A DNA stretch of 64,000 nucleotides from Vibrio pomeroyi. GTDB lineage: Bacteria > Pseudomonadota > Gammaproteobacteria > Enterobacterales > Vibrionaceae. Position numbers and translations under genes: made by a program. The stretch is from positions 1,178,001-1,242,000 of the forward strand of contig NZ_AP025507.1 of NCBI RefSeq assembly GCF_024347595.1. The letters are read 5' to 3'. Positions 52,449-62,341 of the stretch are shown here, in pieces; position 1 is the stretch's first letter; every line of letters starts with the position of its first letter. Below the pieces are notes generated by a model. That model saw nothing but the letters and a program-made list of their open reading frames with translations, ran no database searches and was not told where the DNA came from.

Positions 52449-52799
52449 TTAGTTTCCTACGTTATTAATCTCTAGCCATTCCTCAATTAAATTAACGCTA
52501 TGTAAAATTAATTTAATAGTGTTGAGGTTGGTTTCTTCAACACTATTATTTCCTAATTTCAACGCTGTTTCTTCCGCTTTTATTTGTTGCTCTAGCGAAA
52601 AATGTCCGATTGATGAAAGGCCACCTTTTATACGGTGTATGACTTGCAAGGTGCTTGTGCGCTCAGGCCTTGCGCTCATTAGTTGGTCTAGGTCTTCGTT
52701 CATTACGCTAACGTAAACCTCCGCAAGGTAAGATCTTTGATCGTCAGGGTAGTTACTTAGCCAGTTAATTTCATGACCGATGTTAAGTTTGTTTTCCAT
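52449..52799 (-). CDS. Free Hpt phosphotransfer protein
   Basis: A 116-residue helical protein with the Hpt signature VIHRIKGGLSSIGHFSLEQQ, the phosphorylated His being in HRIKGG. It matches the Hpt end of the kinase at 42112 (VHRIKGALNAIG). It stands 97 bases upstream of the VieB-like gene in the same direction and may carry phosphate to its receiver or to the second LuxR-type regulator. Confidence 0.88.
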   Translation of the reverse strand: MENKLNIGHEINWLSNYPDDQRSYLAEVYVSVMNEDLDQLMSARPERTSTLQVIHRIKGGLSSIGHFSLEQQIKAEETALKLGNNSVEETNLNTIKLILHSVNLIEEWLEINNVGN

Positions 52800-52972
52800 G
52801 AAAAGGGTTGTTGGTGGGTGATTTATTTATAGTAACGACAGCGTGGTATGAATAAAAATATCACTCACCTATTGGAGGGGGTCAATTCATATATCTAGTA
52901 AACGTAAAGATCTGATTAATTAACATAAAGATGATGAGTTTTATTTATTCGCTCTCGATATGGAATAGTTCG

Positions 52973-53290
52973 CTATTTGGACAATGAAGCGTAATAGGCT
53001 GCAATATCTTTTATATCTTGTTCAGAAAGTCGGCTTAATTGAGCCTTCATCATGTCAGCATAGGCACCTTCACGTTGGTCGTTCTTATACGTTTTCATAG
53101 CATTGAACAAATAGAGCGGATCTTGGCCTTTAAGGTCGGGGTAGTTTTGATTTGTGTTGTCGCCAGTGACTGAATGGCAAAAAACGCAGCTCGGGGATTT
53201 CAGTTTACCGAGTTCTGGGTCGCCAAAGTCTTCTGCGTGAAGTGTGAAAGAGAGAGTAGCAATGAATAAAGCTAGAGACTTGTTGTACAC
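52973..53290 (-). CDS. Small periplasmic c-type cytochrome
   Basis: A signal peptide (ending LHA before EDFGD) and a single haem-binding CVFCH motif (about residues 35-39). A likely axial Met is in YADMMKA, and the C-terminal IAAYYASL helix is typical of class I cytochromes c of the c553/c5 type. 105 residues. The GTG start at 53290 is supported by AGGAG about eight bases upstream. It probably shuttles electrons in the periplasm. The partner enzyme is not evident. Confidence 0.88.
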   Translation of the reverse strand: MYNKSLALFIATLSFTLHAEDFGDPELGKLKSPSCVFCHSVTGDNTNQNYPDLKGQDPLYLFNAMKTYKNDQREGAYADMMKAQLSRLSEQDIKDIAAYYASLSK

Positions 53291-53320
53291 GTATATACTC
53301 CTGTGAAAACAAAAGTATAA

Positions 53321-53341
53321 AGCTTCCCCTTAGGGGAAGCT
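53321..53341 (-). terminator. Terminator of the threonine aldolase gene
   Basis: A nine-pair stem (AGCTTCCCC with GGGGAAGCT) and a three-base loop. Read on the minus strand it is followed by T-rich sequence. Confidence 0.7.
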
Positions 53342-53379
53342 CAAGTATTAATAGCGATAGCTGAGAACTTTATTGGGAG

Positions 53380-54384
53380 CTACAGTGCTTTTTCCAATTC
53401 CGTTAGGAATCGAGAAATGTCTTCTGCGCTAATGTCACGGTGAGTAACAAAGCGCACTGGGTTGCTTGGCGACATAGTAATGCCTTTTTCACCTAACTCT
53501 CGTGCGATGCGGTTGATATCAACAGACTCATCTAACTTAGCGAACACGATGTTCGTTTGAATGAAGTCAGGGTTAACCGAAAAGCCATCAAGCTTGCTTA
53601 GGCCAATCGCTAGGTTTTTCGCGTTTTCATGGTCAGCTTTAAGTTGATTAACGTTCTCAGTCAGCGCCATTTTACCTGCAGCAGCAAGGATGCCTGCTTG
53701 ACGCATACCGCCACCGACCATTTTACGTAGTCGACGCGCTTTAGCGATGTACTCTTTACTACCAAGTAGCAGAGAGCCGACTGGCGCACCCAAACCTTTC
53801 GATAAACAAATCGTCATCGAATCGAAGTGTTGTGCGATCTCTTTGATGTGCACGTCTAGTGCCACTGCTGCGTTATATACTCGCGCGCCGTCTAAGTGCA
53901 TTTGCAAGCCATGTTGGTTTACGAACTCACGAGCTTCCGCTAGGTAAGACATTGGCAGTACTTTGCCATTGATCGTGTTTTCTAGGCTCAAAAGCTTAGT
54001 GCGAGCGAAGTGGCTGTCGTCTGGCTTAATAGCAGCAGCAAGCTTTTTGAAATCAAGAGTGCCATCCGGGTTGTTTTCGATTGGTTGAGGTTGAATCGAC
54101 CCCAGTACCGCAGCGCCGCCAGCTTCGTATTTGTAGTTGTGCGCTTGTTGGCCACAAAGGTATTCATCACCACGTTCGCAGTGTGCCATTAGGCCGAGTA
54201 GGTTGGCTTGCGTGCCTGAAGAGGTGAACATAGCGGCTTCAAAGCCCGTTTCGTTAGCTGCCCACTGCTCAAGCTCATTTACTGTTGGGTCGTCACCATA
54301 TACATCATCACCAACTTCTGCATTTGCCATTACATCGCGCATAGCTTGTGAGGGTTTAGTTACGGTATCAGAACGAAAGTCCAT
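53380..54384 (-). CDS. ltaE: Low-specificity L-threonine aldolase
   Basis: A PLP enzyme that cleaves L-threonine and L-allo-threonine to glycine and acetaldehyde. The 334-residue protein starts MDFRSDTVTKPSQAM. It has the VGDDVYGDDPTV segment, FTSSGTQANL near the cofactor phosphate, HLDGARVYNAAVA, and the cofactor lysine in CLSKGLGAPVGS (about residue 199). All expected parts are intact. The Nudix gene ends 18 bases upstream of its start. Confidence 0.95.
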   Translation of the reverse strand: MDFRSDTVTKPSQAMRDVMANAEVGDDVYGDDPTVNELEQWAANETGFEAAMFTSSGTQANLLGLMAHCERGDEYLCGQQAHNYKYEAGGAAVLGSIQPQPIENNPDGTLDFKKLAAAIKPDDSHFARTKLLSLENTINGKVLPMSYLAEAREFVNQHGLQMHLDGARVYNAAVALDVHIKEIAQHFDSMTICLSKGLGAPVGSLLLGSKEYIAKARRLRKMVGGGMRQAGILAAAGKMALTENVNQLKADHENAKNLAIGLSKLDGFSVNPDFIQTNIVFAKLDESVDINRIARELGEKGITMSPSNPVRFVTHRDISAEDISRFLTELEKAL

Positions 54385-54401
54385 GTTTCTCTCCTAAAGT
54401 A

Positions 54402-54932
54402 TTATAGGTAGCCGCAGAGTTGGGCTTTACTTAAACAAGCGATAGTTTTTGTATCGGTGATTTGATCGTGTCGTATTTTGTTGTGCAGTTCTTCTAAGCT
54501 CAGTTCGATCACTTCTATGACTTCATCTTCGTCACATTCAAAGCGGGTAGTGAGGCTAAGGTCTTTTGCGACGAATAGATGCTGTATCTCATCGCAGAAG
54601 CCAGCTAAAGGCGTAACTTGCCCTAAGCTTTGAAAAGAAGTTGCACTGTAACCTGTTTCTTCTTCCAATTCGCGCTGCGCGCATTCAAGGGGTGTCTCAT
54701 CAATTTCCATAGTGCCCGCAGGTAACTCTAGAAGCCACTTTTTGAGAGAAGGGCGAAATTGGTTAATGAGAATAATCTTTCCAGACGAAGTGATAGGAAG
54801 AATAACGGCCGCGCCAGGGTGGTTGATTGTTGTATGTTTTACCACGACGTTCGTTGGGAGCGTCACGTTCTCTTCTATAAGAGAAATACTTTTCCATTGA
54901 TGGATAACTTTACTCATGCAGTCTGGCCACAT
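54402..54932 (-). CDS. Nudix hydrolase, probably ADP-ribose/nucleoside-diphosphate-sugar type
   Basis: The Nudix box is complete: G(x5)E(x7)REUxEExGU appears as GTMEIDETPLECAQRELEEETGY (outer residues quoted). PAG just before it (ELPAGT) is typical of the ADP-ribose pyrophosphatase group. 176 residues from the ATG at 54932; an ATG at 54917 (171 residues) is equally possible, as neither has a well-placed ribosome-binding site. Cytosolic housekeeping role. Probably cotranscribed with ltaE. Confidence 0.85.
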   Translation of the reverse strand: MWPDCMSKVIHQWKSISLIEENVTLPTNVVVKHTTINHPGAAVILPITSSGKIILINQFRPSLKKWLLELPAGTMEIDETPLECAQRELEEETGYSATSFQSLGQVTPLAGFCDEIQHLFVAKDLSLTTRFECDEDEVIEVIELSLEELHNKIRHDQITDTKTIACLSKAQLCGYL

Positions 54933-55204
54933 TCCTTGCCAATTTGTCGATAACTGAAGACGTGCACCACCATAACGTCTATGGTGTCGAAAATAAAAGA
55001 AAAATTGGGTTTAGTTTTAGATTTCGTTTTACGCCGTTCGTGATGTTACTCTCATATTTGGAATCTATGATTACATGAAAATTACGGCCCTAACCATCTG
55101 ATATAAATGCAACTCAATAATAAAATACACTTGTAACAAAGTGCTAACAAATGTATAAAAACATATCTACACTCTCAACAGTTAAAAGATTTCCGGAGTA
55201 ACGC

Positions 55205-56860
55205 ATGAACCCTTCTATTTCCTCACATGCTGACAAAGCGCTACTCTCTGAAAGAATCAATAAATTAGCGCATGCTCTATCCGATGGTGTCTATGAAAGA
55301 GAAGACACGATTAAGCTCTGTCTACTGGCGGCTCTCGCCGGCGAAAGTGTATTCCTATTAGGCCCTCCGGGCATCGCAAAAAGCCTTATCGCTAAACGCC
55401 TGATCCAGGCTTTTGACAACAGCAGCTATTTCGAATATTTGATGACACGTTTCTCTACGCCAGAGGAAGTGTTCGGCCCGCTAAGTATCCAAGAATTAAA
55501 AGATAACGGTCGCTATGTAAGACTGACCGAAGGCTACCTACCAACAGCACAAGTTGTGTTCCTTGATGAGATCTGGAAAGCAGGCCCTGCAATCCTAAAC
55601 ACACTTCTAACTGTGGTGAACGAAAAAACGTTTAAGAACGGCAGCGACATTGAACGTGTGCCAATGCGTTTGTTAGTTTCTGCATCGAATGAACTTCCAG
55701 ACGAAGACAGCGGCCTAGAAGCGCTTTATGACCGTATGTTGGTTCGCGTGTTTGTAAACCGTATTCAAAACAAACAAAACTTCAAATCGATGCTGACGAC
55801 TGGGACATCTCAAGAAGCTGTGATTCCAAAAGGTTTGGCGATCACTGACATTGAATACCATCAATGGCAGAAAGAACTCGACAAGCTAGAACTGACCGAT
55901 AACTCGTTTAACAAGCTGTATGAACTGAAAACTATGCTTGAGGAAACAGTTAAGAAGCGAGGTTCAGCATCAGAGTCTGACTTGTACGTATCGGATAGAC
56001 GTTGGAAGAAAGCCGTTAAGTTATTAAAGGCGAGTGCTTTCTTTAGTGGTCGAGACAACGTAAACCCGCTAGATATCATGCTTCTACAAGACTGTTTATG
56101 GCACAGTCCAGAATCACGTGATGTGGTTCGTAGCGTGGTTAAAGACTTTGCATTGAACCGTGCGTTCGATCAGCAAGAGTCAAAAGCGCAAATCGAAATG
56201 TCTCGTGAAGAGCTTGAAGAAATTCAGGACGACGTTGAATCGACGCTGTCTGTGTCTTTGTCGATGGAGTCTACCAGTGGCTTGCTACGTAAAGACGTTT
56301 ACCAGAACGATATCAAGAACGCGAAGATGTACAGCGTGGGTAGCGCATACAACTTAGTGAAACTGGTTCTTCTGCAAAGCAACATGTCAGTTTCGGAATC
56401 TGAGAAAGGCGATAGTCGCTGGGTATACGTAGCCAAAGACGATTTTGACCGTGTGCTGAAAGAAGGCCATGGTGACATTTACGGTTACGTTAACGAAAAC
56501 AAGAATCTGTGTCGCTTGAAGCTGGATCTTGATGCATCGAACCAATTGGTTATTAAAGATATCGCAAATCGCTCGGTACTAGTCAGTGTCGTGACAACCG
56601 ACGGTTTGGACCAAGAGCTTTACAACAAATGGCTAACTGGCGCAGAGAGAGCGTTAGAGCAACTTACAGAGGCCGAGTTCAAGTTGAAACGAGTGCGTAC
56701 TGAATTCCATGATGCGTTGCCACATAACTACATTGACCCAGAGCTCCCTAAAGCGATGGAATCAAGCTTACAAGCAGTTACACAAGACTTGGAAACCACA
56801 AAGGTGAAGAGCAGCAAGATCGCACAGCGCATTAAGTTTATGAGTCAGTACTTCGAGTAA
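55205..56860 (+). CDS. ravA: RavA, MoxR-family AAA+ ATPase
   Basis: A 551-residue MoxR-type AAA+ protein with Walker [10 protein letters not shown] and Walker [14 protein letters not shown]. The sensor-1 region is [18 protein letters not shown], and the helical and LARA-like C-terminal parts are typical of RavA. It works with ViaA (next gene, 12 bases downstream), a VWA protein, and is linked in enterobacteria to respiratory complexes and aminoglycoside sensitivity. The ATG at 55205 follows a CGGAGTAA site. Confidence 0.93.
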   Translation: MNPSISSHADKALLSERINKLAHALSDGVYEREDTIKLCLLAALAGESVFLLGPPGIAKSLIAKRLIQAFDNSSYFEYLMTRFSTPEEVFGPLSIQELKDNGRYVRLTEGYLPTAQVVFLDEIWKAGPAILNTLLTVVNEKTFKNGSDIERVPMRLLVSASNELPDEDSGLEALYDRMLVRVFVNRIQNKQNFKSMLTTGTSQEAVIPKGLAITDIEYHQWQKELDKLELTDNSFNKLYELKTMLEETVKKRGSASESDLYVSDRRWKKAVKLLKASAFFSGRDNVNPLDIMLLQDCLWHSPESRDVVRSVVKDFALNRAFDQQESKAQIEMSREELEEIQDDVESTLSVSLSMESTSGLLRKDVYQNDIKNAKMYSVGSAYNLVKLVLLQSNMSVSESEKGDSRWVYVAKDDFDRVLKEGHGDIYGYVNENKNLCRLKLDLDASNQLVIKDIANRSVLVSVVTTDGLDQELYNKWLTGAERALEQLTEAEFKLKRVRTEFHDALPHNYIDPELPKAMESSLQAVTQDLETTKVKSSKIAQRIKFMSQYFE

Positions 56861-56872
56861 GGGGAGACAAGT

Positions 56873-58318
56873 ATGTTAGGAGCAGACGGCTTAAACCTTG
56901 CTTTAATGGTTGCTGACTCAGGCATCATAGATACAGCGATGAATGATCTCATCGCTCGTTCTCAGGTCATGATGGCTGCTGAGAACAAAGGCGTGAAAAC
57001 GTCGGTAAAAAACCACTTGGTGAAATGGCGCGGCAAAGTGAAAAAACGCGTCACTAAAGTGTGTGAAACGGACCGATTCCAAGAAGAAATCGCACTTTAC
57101 CAAGAAGTCATTCACTGGGATGAACCCCAGTTTTTTGATGAGATCGACAGTGTCATCAAAAAATTGGAGTGGCACTCAGCGTTTTACCTTCAAGCCAGAC
57201 GCCTGATGGAACACAACAAGGGCGTTTACAATGCGATGTTCCCGCACTATTTCTGCGACCAGTGGTATCAATCACTGTCTGACGCGATCAAGCAAGCGCA
57301 AGTTACCGAACTTGAAACCAGCAAAGAGAAAGTCTTAGCCGATCTATACCAGCGCATGGAAACCATGAAAAACATGGATAAAGTGACGGAATCTGGTGAT
57401 GAAGGTAGCGTAGGGCGCTTGTGGGACATGGCATCGGCTAAGTTAAGTAAAACTGACTTGACCGTAATGAAGCGTCATGCTGAATTTTTGAATAAGCACA
57501 AAGGTCTGCAAGAGATCGCCGAAAAACTTGGCCGCATGGCTGGTGAGGAAGATGATCCTTCGCTACACAAAGCCCCTGTAGAAGAACTGCAGATGGTCGA
57601 AGAGAAGAGCGATGAAGCGGTTGATGACATTGTCGGGATTCACGAGAGTGATGACCTCAATAAGATGTTGCCAAACGAAACCATGTTCCTAGCTTATCCA
57701 GAACTTGAGGTTATCTTCTACAAACACTTGGCTGACAAGCGATTACTCAGCTACCGTTCGCAAGGTAAATCCCGAACGTTACGCAAAGTGAAGGCGCAAA
57801 AGCCGGATAGCAAGAACGTTGATATCGAAAAAGGCCCGTTCATCGTTTGTGTGGACGCTTCTGGCTCGATGAGCGGCTTCCCAGAGCAATCTGCCAAAGC
57901 AATGGCTTATGCTTTGATGCAAATCGCTCTCGCGGAAGAACGAGACTGCTACGTGATTCTGTTTTCTTCTGAGCAGATCACCTATGAGCTAACACGACAA
58001 GATGGCCTGCGTGAGGCGAGTGATTTCTTAAGCTACTCATTCCACGGCGGTACGGATTTAGAACCTGTGCTGATGAAGTCGATTGATTTGATGACGGGTG
58101 ATAAGTATAAAAACGCAGATTTGATTGTGCTTTCTGATTTTATTGCACCTAAGCAGTCAGACGAGATGATCGCTCAAGTCGAAAAGCTGAAAGAACACAA
58201 AAACCGTTTCCATGCGGTGAGCTTATCTAAGTACGGTAACCCTCAACTCATGACCATGTTTGACCATTGTTGGGCATATCACCCAAGCTTGGTTGGTCGT
58301 TTTATGAAAAAGTGGTAG
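56873..58318 (+). CDS. viaA: ViaA, VWA-domain partner of RavA
   Basis: A 481-residue protein with a helical N-terminal part and a C-terminal VWA domain. The MIDAS metal site reads VDASGSMSGFPE, with the later FHGGTDL and LSDFIAP segments. The pairing with ravA and the GGGGAG ribosome-binding site at 56860 are as expected for the ravA-viaA operon. Confidence 0.93.
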   Translation: MLGADGLNLALMVADSGIIDTAMNDLIARSQVMMAAENKGVKTSVKNHLVKWRGKVKKRVTKVCETDRFQEEIALYQEVIHWDEPQFFDEIDSVIKKLEWHSAFYLQARRLMEHNKGVYNAMFPHYFCDQWYQSLSDAIKQAQVTELETSKEKVLADLYQRMETMKNMDKVTESGDEGSVGRLWDMASAKLSKTDLTVMKRHAEFLNKHKGLQEIAEKLGRMAGEEDDPSLHKAPVEELQMVEEKSDEAVDDIVGIHESDDLNKMLPNETMFLAYPELEVIFYKHLADKRLLSYRSQGKSRTLRKVKAQKPDSKNVDIEKGPFIVCVDASGSMSGFPEQSAKAMAYALMQIALAEERDCYVILFSSEQITYELTRQDGLREASDFLSYSFHGGTDLEPVLMKSIDLMTGDKYKNADLIVLSDFIAPKQSDEMIAQVEKLKEHKNRFHAVSLSKYGNPQLMTMFDHCWAYHPSLVGRFMKKW

Positions 58319-58431
58319 CGTCCAAAACCTAAATTGAATTCATTTTGCTGTGTGTTTTTTGATAGAAGAGATCGAACATGCAGCAATTTGATTTAAATGT
58401 CAGCAAACGGAATTTAAATTCACTTTTTTGT

Positions 58432-58459
58432 TTGACTATCTCCTCTCAATCCGTAAAGT
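58432..58459 (+). promoter_or_regulatory. Promoter of tRNA array 1
   Basis: TTGACT, 16 bases, TAAAGT. The same arrangement (TTGACG, 16 bases, TAAAGT) precedes array 2, with the shared spacer end ATCCG. It is 58 bases before the first tRNA. Confidence 0.75.
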
Positions 58460-58516
58460 AGGCATCCGAACACAGCGGAGCAGCTTACTTTAGTCTCTAA
58501 AGTGTTGAATTAAAAA

Positions 58517-58590
58517 GGCGCCTTGGCAGAGTGGCTATGCAGCGGATTGCAAATCCGTGGACCTCGGTTCGACTCCGGGAGGCGCCTCCA
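58517..58590 (+). tRNA. tRNA-Cys (GCA), array 1
   Basis: A 74-base cloverleaf with a GGCGCCT acceptor stem, anticodon loop TTGCAAA and T loop GGTTCGACTCC. CCA is encoded. Confidence 0.96.
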
Positions 58591-58627
58591 TTCTCTCTTT
58601 CATTTTAGAAAGCTGACGGATGAAAAT

Positions 58628-58703
58628 GCGATACTAGCTCAGTTGGTAGAGCGCAACCTTGCCAAGGTTGAGGTCATCGGTTCGAACCCGATGTATCGCT
58701 CCA
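58628..58703 (+). tRNA. tRNA-Gly (GCC), array 1
   Basis: A 76-base cloverleaf with a GCGATAC/GTATCGC acceptor stem, anticodon GCC in CTTGCCAAG and a GGTTCGAACCC T arm. CCA is encoded. Confidence 0.96.
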
Positions 58704-58783
58704 AATTTTGTAATGTTGATTCATTTCGACATTAAGATGGTGTTTTACTTTTCAGTAATCGGCATCGCAATAAAGAATTGCGT

Positions 58784-58870
58784 GCCCTGGTGGTGGAATT
58801 GGTAGACACAAGGGATTTAAAATCCCTCGACGTTCGCGTTGTGCCGGTTCAAGTCCGGCCCGGGGCACCA
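58784..58870 (+). tRNA. tRNA-Leu (TAA), array 1
   Basis: An 87-base class II tRNA with a long variable arm (TCGACGTTCGCGTTG), anticodon TAA in GGGATTTAAAATCCC, and encoded CCA. Confidence 0.96.
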
Positions 58871-58935
58871 TCTATTTGATTGTTACCTGTTATTGGTGAT
58901 GTTAAAAAGAGTTGTTCTCTTAAAACACTATTGAA

Positions 58936-59009
58936 GGCGCCTTGGCAGAGTGGCTATGCAGCGGATTGCAAATCCGTGGACCTCGGTTCGACTCCGGGAG
59001 GCGCCTCCA
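58936..59009 (+). tRNA. tRNA-Cys (GCA), array 1, second copy
   Basis: Identical over its whole length to the tRNA-Cys at 58517. CCA is encoded, and a terminator follows. Confidence 0.96.
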
Positions 59010-59017
59010 TCATTCAG

Positions 59018-59046
59018 AAAAAACCAGTCCTAGAGGCTGGTTTTTT
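59018..59046 (+). terminator. Terminator of tRNA array 1
   Basis: AAAAAACCAG and CTGGTTTTTT pair around a short loop that can itself pair (CC with GG). A T-run follows. Confidence 0.85.
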
Positions 59047-59313
59047 CGTTTCTGGCTTCCCTGTCTTTGAGTCACTATTTCTGTTCTTAAACAACTTACT
59101 TCACCACTTCATTATCTTTTCTATTCTGAGTTATCTTCGCTTAAACCTACAATTCATGTGTCGTTGATAAACCCGTAAATAAATAGAAGTCACAATTAAA
59201 CATAATGCTCAATTTGTTTCATGGTTTTTTGGGATAACCCTAATTAAAACATGACTATGAGTGATAGTGTTCCTCTTTATATTTCCTTAATTGTTCTATA
59301 AGAGGTTCTTAAT
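59047..59313. other. Upstream region of the chemoreceptor gene
   Basis: AT-rich. No gene or clear regulatory repeat was seen. The chemoreceptor has an AAGAGGTT ribosome-binding site at its end. Confidence 0.35.
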
Positions 59314-61203
59314 ATGCAATTTAGTCTAAAGAGAAAGATGGTTTTCTCTGTAGTTTTGGCGATTGCAGTGACATCTGCCATTCTTCTTTTCATGGGTTAT
59401 AAAACCTTTCAAAACAACAGCTGGCAAGCAATAGAAAGTGAGAGTCGTAACACACTGCATGCACACGCGAAAGGGATCAGTGATTGGTTTCACGATAAGA
59501 AACAAGCCGTGCATGGCTTACAGCAACAGGTGCAGCTAAACCCTTCCTTAGATATCGTACCTCATTTGCGTCAAACTCTTGTATCTGGTGGCTTTGGGTT
59601 AAGTTATTACGGTAATAAAGAGGGGGAGATGTTCCGTCATGACCCTTCGCTTAATAAAGCGGGCTATGACCCAAGAGTCCGAGGTTGGTACAAAGAGACT
59701 TTAGCTCAGAATAAAGCCGTCACTACAAAGCCGTATGTTAGCGTCACAATGCAAGCGTTAGTGGTAACACTTACTGATCCTGTCACGGAGAATGGCTCGA
59801 TCATCGGTGTTGTTGCGTCTAATTTAGCATTAGACAAACTGATCGAGGACGTATTGGCGATTCAGGTTCCGGGTAATGGACGTGCGATTCTCATTGATAA
59901 AGAAGGTACGGTCGTTGCTCACCAAAATAAAGAGTTCATTCTCAAACAAGTGACTGAGATTGCGCCAGAACTCAGTGTTTCTGGTTTGAACAGTGCTGCA
60001 CAAAATCTAACGACGATCTTTACTCAAGTTGATGGCAGTGAACGAGTGCTCATGGCCGAGCCTATTAAAGGCACGGACTGGCTACTTGTGATTGAAATGG
60101 ACAAAGAAGTTTTAGAACAGCCTTTGTTCGACATGTTGATCAGCCAAATTACTACCGGTTTGATTGTCTTGATCGTGATGGCAGCTGCAACGTCTTGGTT
60201 TGTTGCTCGACAGCTGGTGGAGTTAGGACGAGTGAGCGAAGCGCTGGCGGATATTGCTGAAGGCGAAGGTGATTTAACGCAGCGCCTTCAAGTATCAAGC
60301 AAAGACGAAGTAGGGCAACTCGCCGATAAGTTTAATGTGTTCGTAGATCGACTTCATGGAATGATGACGAACGTGACACAAGTTTCAACTGCAATGAACA
60401 ATGGTGCAGAGCACGCTAATAGCAGCGCGTTGAAGCGAAGTGATAGCGTTAGCAGGCAGCAAGACGAAATAACCATGGTAGCAACAGCTGTGACAGAAAT
60501 GGCGACAGCGACCTCTGAAATTGCCGCTAACGCTGATAACACAGCCAAAAGCGCGACTCACTCGGTTGAATTGAGCGAGCAAGGCTTCCAGCAGATGGCA
60601 AAAAGCCAATCATCAATTAATGAACTAGCAACCGAGCTTACAAGTGCTGTGTCTATCATTAGTGAGTTGGAAGAACACGGTCAGCAAATTGCCTCTATCT
60701 TAGCGACAATACGTGAAATAGCCGAGCAAACTAACTTGTTAGCGCTTAATGCTGCGATTGAAGCTGCTAGGGCTGGCGAACAAGGTCGTGGCTTTGCTGT
60801 GGTTGCTGATGAGGTTCGAGTACTGTCTCAACGAACTCATGCTTCAACAGAAGAAATTGAAGACAAAATCAAGCGATTGCAACAAGCGACCAATGGTGCG
60901 GTGAAAGTGATGACACAAAGCCATGATATGGCGAAGACAAGTGTGCACGATGTAGACATGGCGGGAGAGAGTTTGGCTCAAATCCGTGAGGCAATTCAGA
61001 TGATAAGCGATATGGCGACTCAGATCGCTTCTGCTGCTGAAGAGCAATCACTGGTTACTGCAGAAATTAATGCCAATACTGAGTCTGTACGTGAAGTGAG
61101 TGATGTTATGGCACTCGACGCAACAGACGCTGTTTCGCAAGCGGATCAGCTCAGCCACTTAGCCAGCGATTTGAAGCAAGAGTTGTCACGATTTAAGCTT
61201 TAA
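59314..61203 (+). CDS. Methyl-accepting chemotaxis protein with a dCache_1 sensor
   Basis: Two membrane helices (about residues 9-30 and 275-295) flank a periplasmic dCache_1 sensor. HAMP (about 300-350) follows, then a long cytoplasmic signalling coil with the CheA/CheW-binding hairpin tip [35 protein letters not shown] (ends quoted). The sensor has Y118, R123, W125, Y126 and Y141 in the spacing of the amino-acid-binding motif ([10 protein letters not shown]...KPY). The final Asp of that motif appears to be Asn170 (VVASNLAL). The ligand may thus be an amino acid or a related amine. There is no C-terminal CheR-binding pentapeptide; the protein ends SRFKL. Confidence 0.93.
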   Translation: MQFSLKRKMVFSVVLAIAVTSAILLFMGYKTFQNNSWQAIESESRNTLHAHAKGISDWFHDKKQAVHGLQQQVQLNPSLDIVPHLRQTLVSGGFGLSYYGNKEGEMFRHDPSLNKAGYDPRVRGWYKETLAQNKAVTTKPYVSVTMQALVVTLTDPVTENGSIIGVVASNLALDKLIEDVLAIQVPGNGRAILIDKEGTVVAHQNKEFILKQVTEIAPELSVSGLNSAAQNLTTIFTQVDGSERVLMAEPIKGTDWLLVIEMDKEVLEQPLFDMLISQITTGLIVLIVMAAATSWFVARQLVELGRVSEALADIAEGEGDLTQRLQVSSKDEVGQLADKFNVFVDRLHGMMTNVTQVSTAMNNGAEHANSSALKRSDSVSRQQDEITMVATAVTEMATATSEIAANADNTAKSATHSVELSEQGFQQMAKSQSSINELATELTSAVSIISELEEHGQQIASILATIREIAEQTNLLALNAAIEAARAGEQGRGFAVVADEVRVLSQRTHASTEEIEDKIKRLQQATNGAVKVMTQSHDMAKTSVHDVDMAGESLAQIREAIQMISDMATQIASAAEEQSLVTAEINANTESVREVSDVMALDATDAVSQADQLSHLASDLKQELSRFKL

Positions 61204-61237
61204 TAGCTAAACAAACACCAATATAAGTTAGAGACTA

Positions 61238-61275
61238 AAAGAGCACAGACTGTAATAAGTCTGTGCTCTTTCTTT
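61238..61275. terminator. Bidirectional terminator between the chemoreceptor and lipase genes
   Basis: A perfect 14-pair stem (AAAGAGCACAGACT with AGTCTGTGCTCTTT) and a GTAATA loop. A/T tracts lie on both sides. Confidence 0.9.
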
Positions 61276-61277
61276 AT

Positions 61278-61305
61278 TAGATAGATAGATAGATAGATAG
61301 ATAGA
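61278..61305. repeat. Tetranucleotide tandem repeat (TAGA)x7
   Basis: Seven perfect TAGA units between the terminator and the lipase stop codon (61309-61311). It lies in the 3' untranslated part of the lipase mRNA, so length changes would not affect the frame. Confidence 0.95.
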
Positions 61306-61308
61306 TGT

Positions 61309-62097
61309 TCAGTGTTGGTCAAAGAAATCCTTATTCCGGATATACTTGCTCATCAAGTGGTAAGAGAAAGGTCTTATCAACCAACTAAAAATAGAACGTC
61401 CAAGGCGAATAAAAGTTGGGGTGTTCTCATAGATTCTGCCGTTGTAGAGCCAAAGCACCTTTCCTACATGCCAGTACAGTAAAGGTACGGGTGGCATGAA
61501 GGTCACGATGTCGATGTCACAACAGATGCGGTAAGTCTTCTTACTCAAGCGATAGTGCTTTCGGAAACTCCAATCACCGATCGCAGGTTGTCCAAAGGTC
61601 ACGATTCGCTTAATGCAGCCTGGATACTTTTGCTCAAAGTAGTCAGCAAACACACAACCAATAGCACCACCGGATGAGTGACCGGTAATCGAGATTCTTT
61701 TTCCTTGTTCTAAAAGCGGGATGAGCGTCGCTTCCAACCGTTCAATTACCGTTAAGCCAAGCTTATCTTCATTACGATTTGGTTGGCTTTCCTGAAACAT
61801 CAGATGATAGAAGCCAGCATGCACGCGGTAATTGAGTCCAATCCTTTTGCAGCTTCTTGTCCATAGGGCAAAGTTAAGCAGCCAGTCTGGCACGCTGTGT
61901 GACCCTTTAATAACGACAACCACTTCGTCTTTGTCGCTGCTCCACAACACTCGAATCATGGTTTTACCGAACTGATTCTTTATGATGCGCTGTCCATTAG
62001 GATCGAAACCATAGCGAGTTTGCTTAAAAACTCTAGGGTAGGCGAGGTTACAAAGAACGGCATAGCGCTCATATTGGTATCGTTTTAATGGTTTCAC
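61309..62097 (-). CDS. Class 3 lipase (alpha/beta hydrolase)
   Basis: A 262-residue Lipase_3 family protein. The nucleophile elbow is GHSSGG (Ser141). A likely catalytic Asp lies in CDIDIVTFMPP (about residue 197), and a candidate His in the C-terminal FSYHLMSKY. No signal peptide is present, so it is probably cytoplasmic or membrane-associated. It stands alone, convergent with the chemoreceptor gene and inside the pair of tRNA arrays. Confidence 0.85.
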   Translation of the reverse strand: MKPLKRYQYERYAVLCNLAYPRVFKQTRYGFDPNGQRIIKNQFGKTMIRVLWSSDKDEVVVVIKGSHSVPDWLLNFALWTRSCKRIGLNYRVHAGFYHLMFQESQPNRNEDKLGLTVIERLEATLIPLLEQGKRISITGHSSGGAIGCVFADYFEQKYPGCIKRIVTFGQPAIGDWSFRKHYRLSKKTYRICCDIDIVTFMPPVPLLYWHVGKVLWLYNGRIYENTPTFIRLGRSIFSWLIRPFSYHLMSKYIRNKDFFDQH

Positions 62098-62341
62098 ATT
62101 TTGATTTCTTAATAAGGGTTACTTAAAACTCTAGACGTTGAATGTGAAAAGCACATGAAAACACCATTTACTTGATTCGTTATAGAAAAATCGAAATAGG
62201 CCGCTGTCGCCTAAGTTAATCCTAGTTAGAAAATAGCGTTGTAAAACTAGAGAGCAATGTATAAGAACCGTACAAGCTGCACTAAATTTATTCTTTGGAG
62301 AGTGATAATTAATCACTTGAATTAAAAGATAAAATTTATTG
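62098..62341. other. Intergenic region upstream of tRNA array 2
   Basis: AT-rich, between divergent units (lipase on minus, tRNA array on plus). No gene was seen. Confidence 0.35.

Larger units (their letters stand above)
58517..59010 (+). repeat. Direct repeat, left copy (Cys-Gly-Leu-Cys block)
   Basis: The whole block, including spacers, recurs at 62599-63091 with only a few differences (for example ATTCATTT against ATTCGTTT in the Gly-Leu spacer). The two copies are about 4.08 kb apart in the same orientation. Confidence 0.92.

Noticed and set aside
58523..58735. 70-codon frames over the tRNA genes (repeated at 62605-62817)
   Set aside because: They are translations of tRNA-Cys and tRNA-Gly sequence; the exact repetition comes from the duplicated tRNA array.
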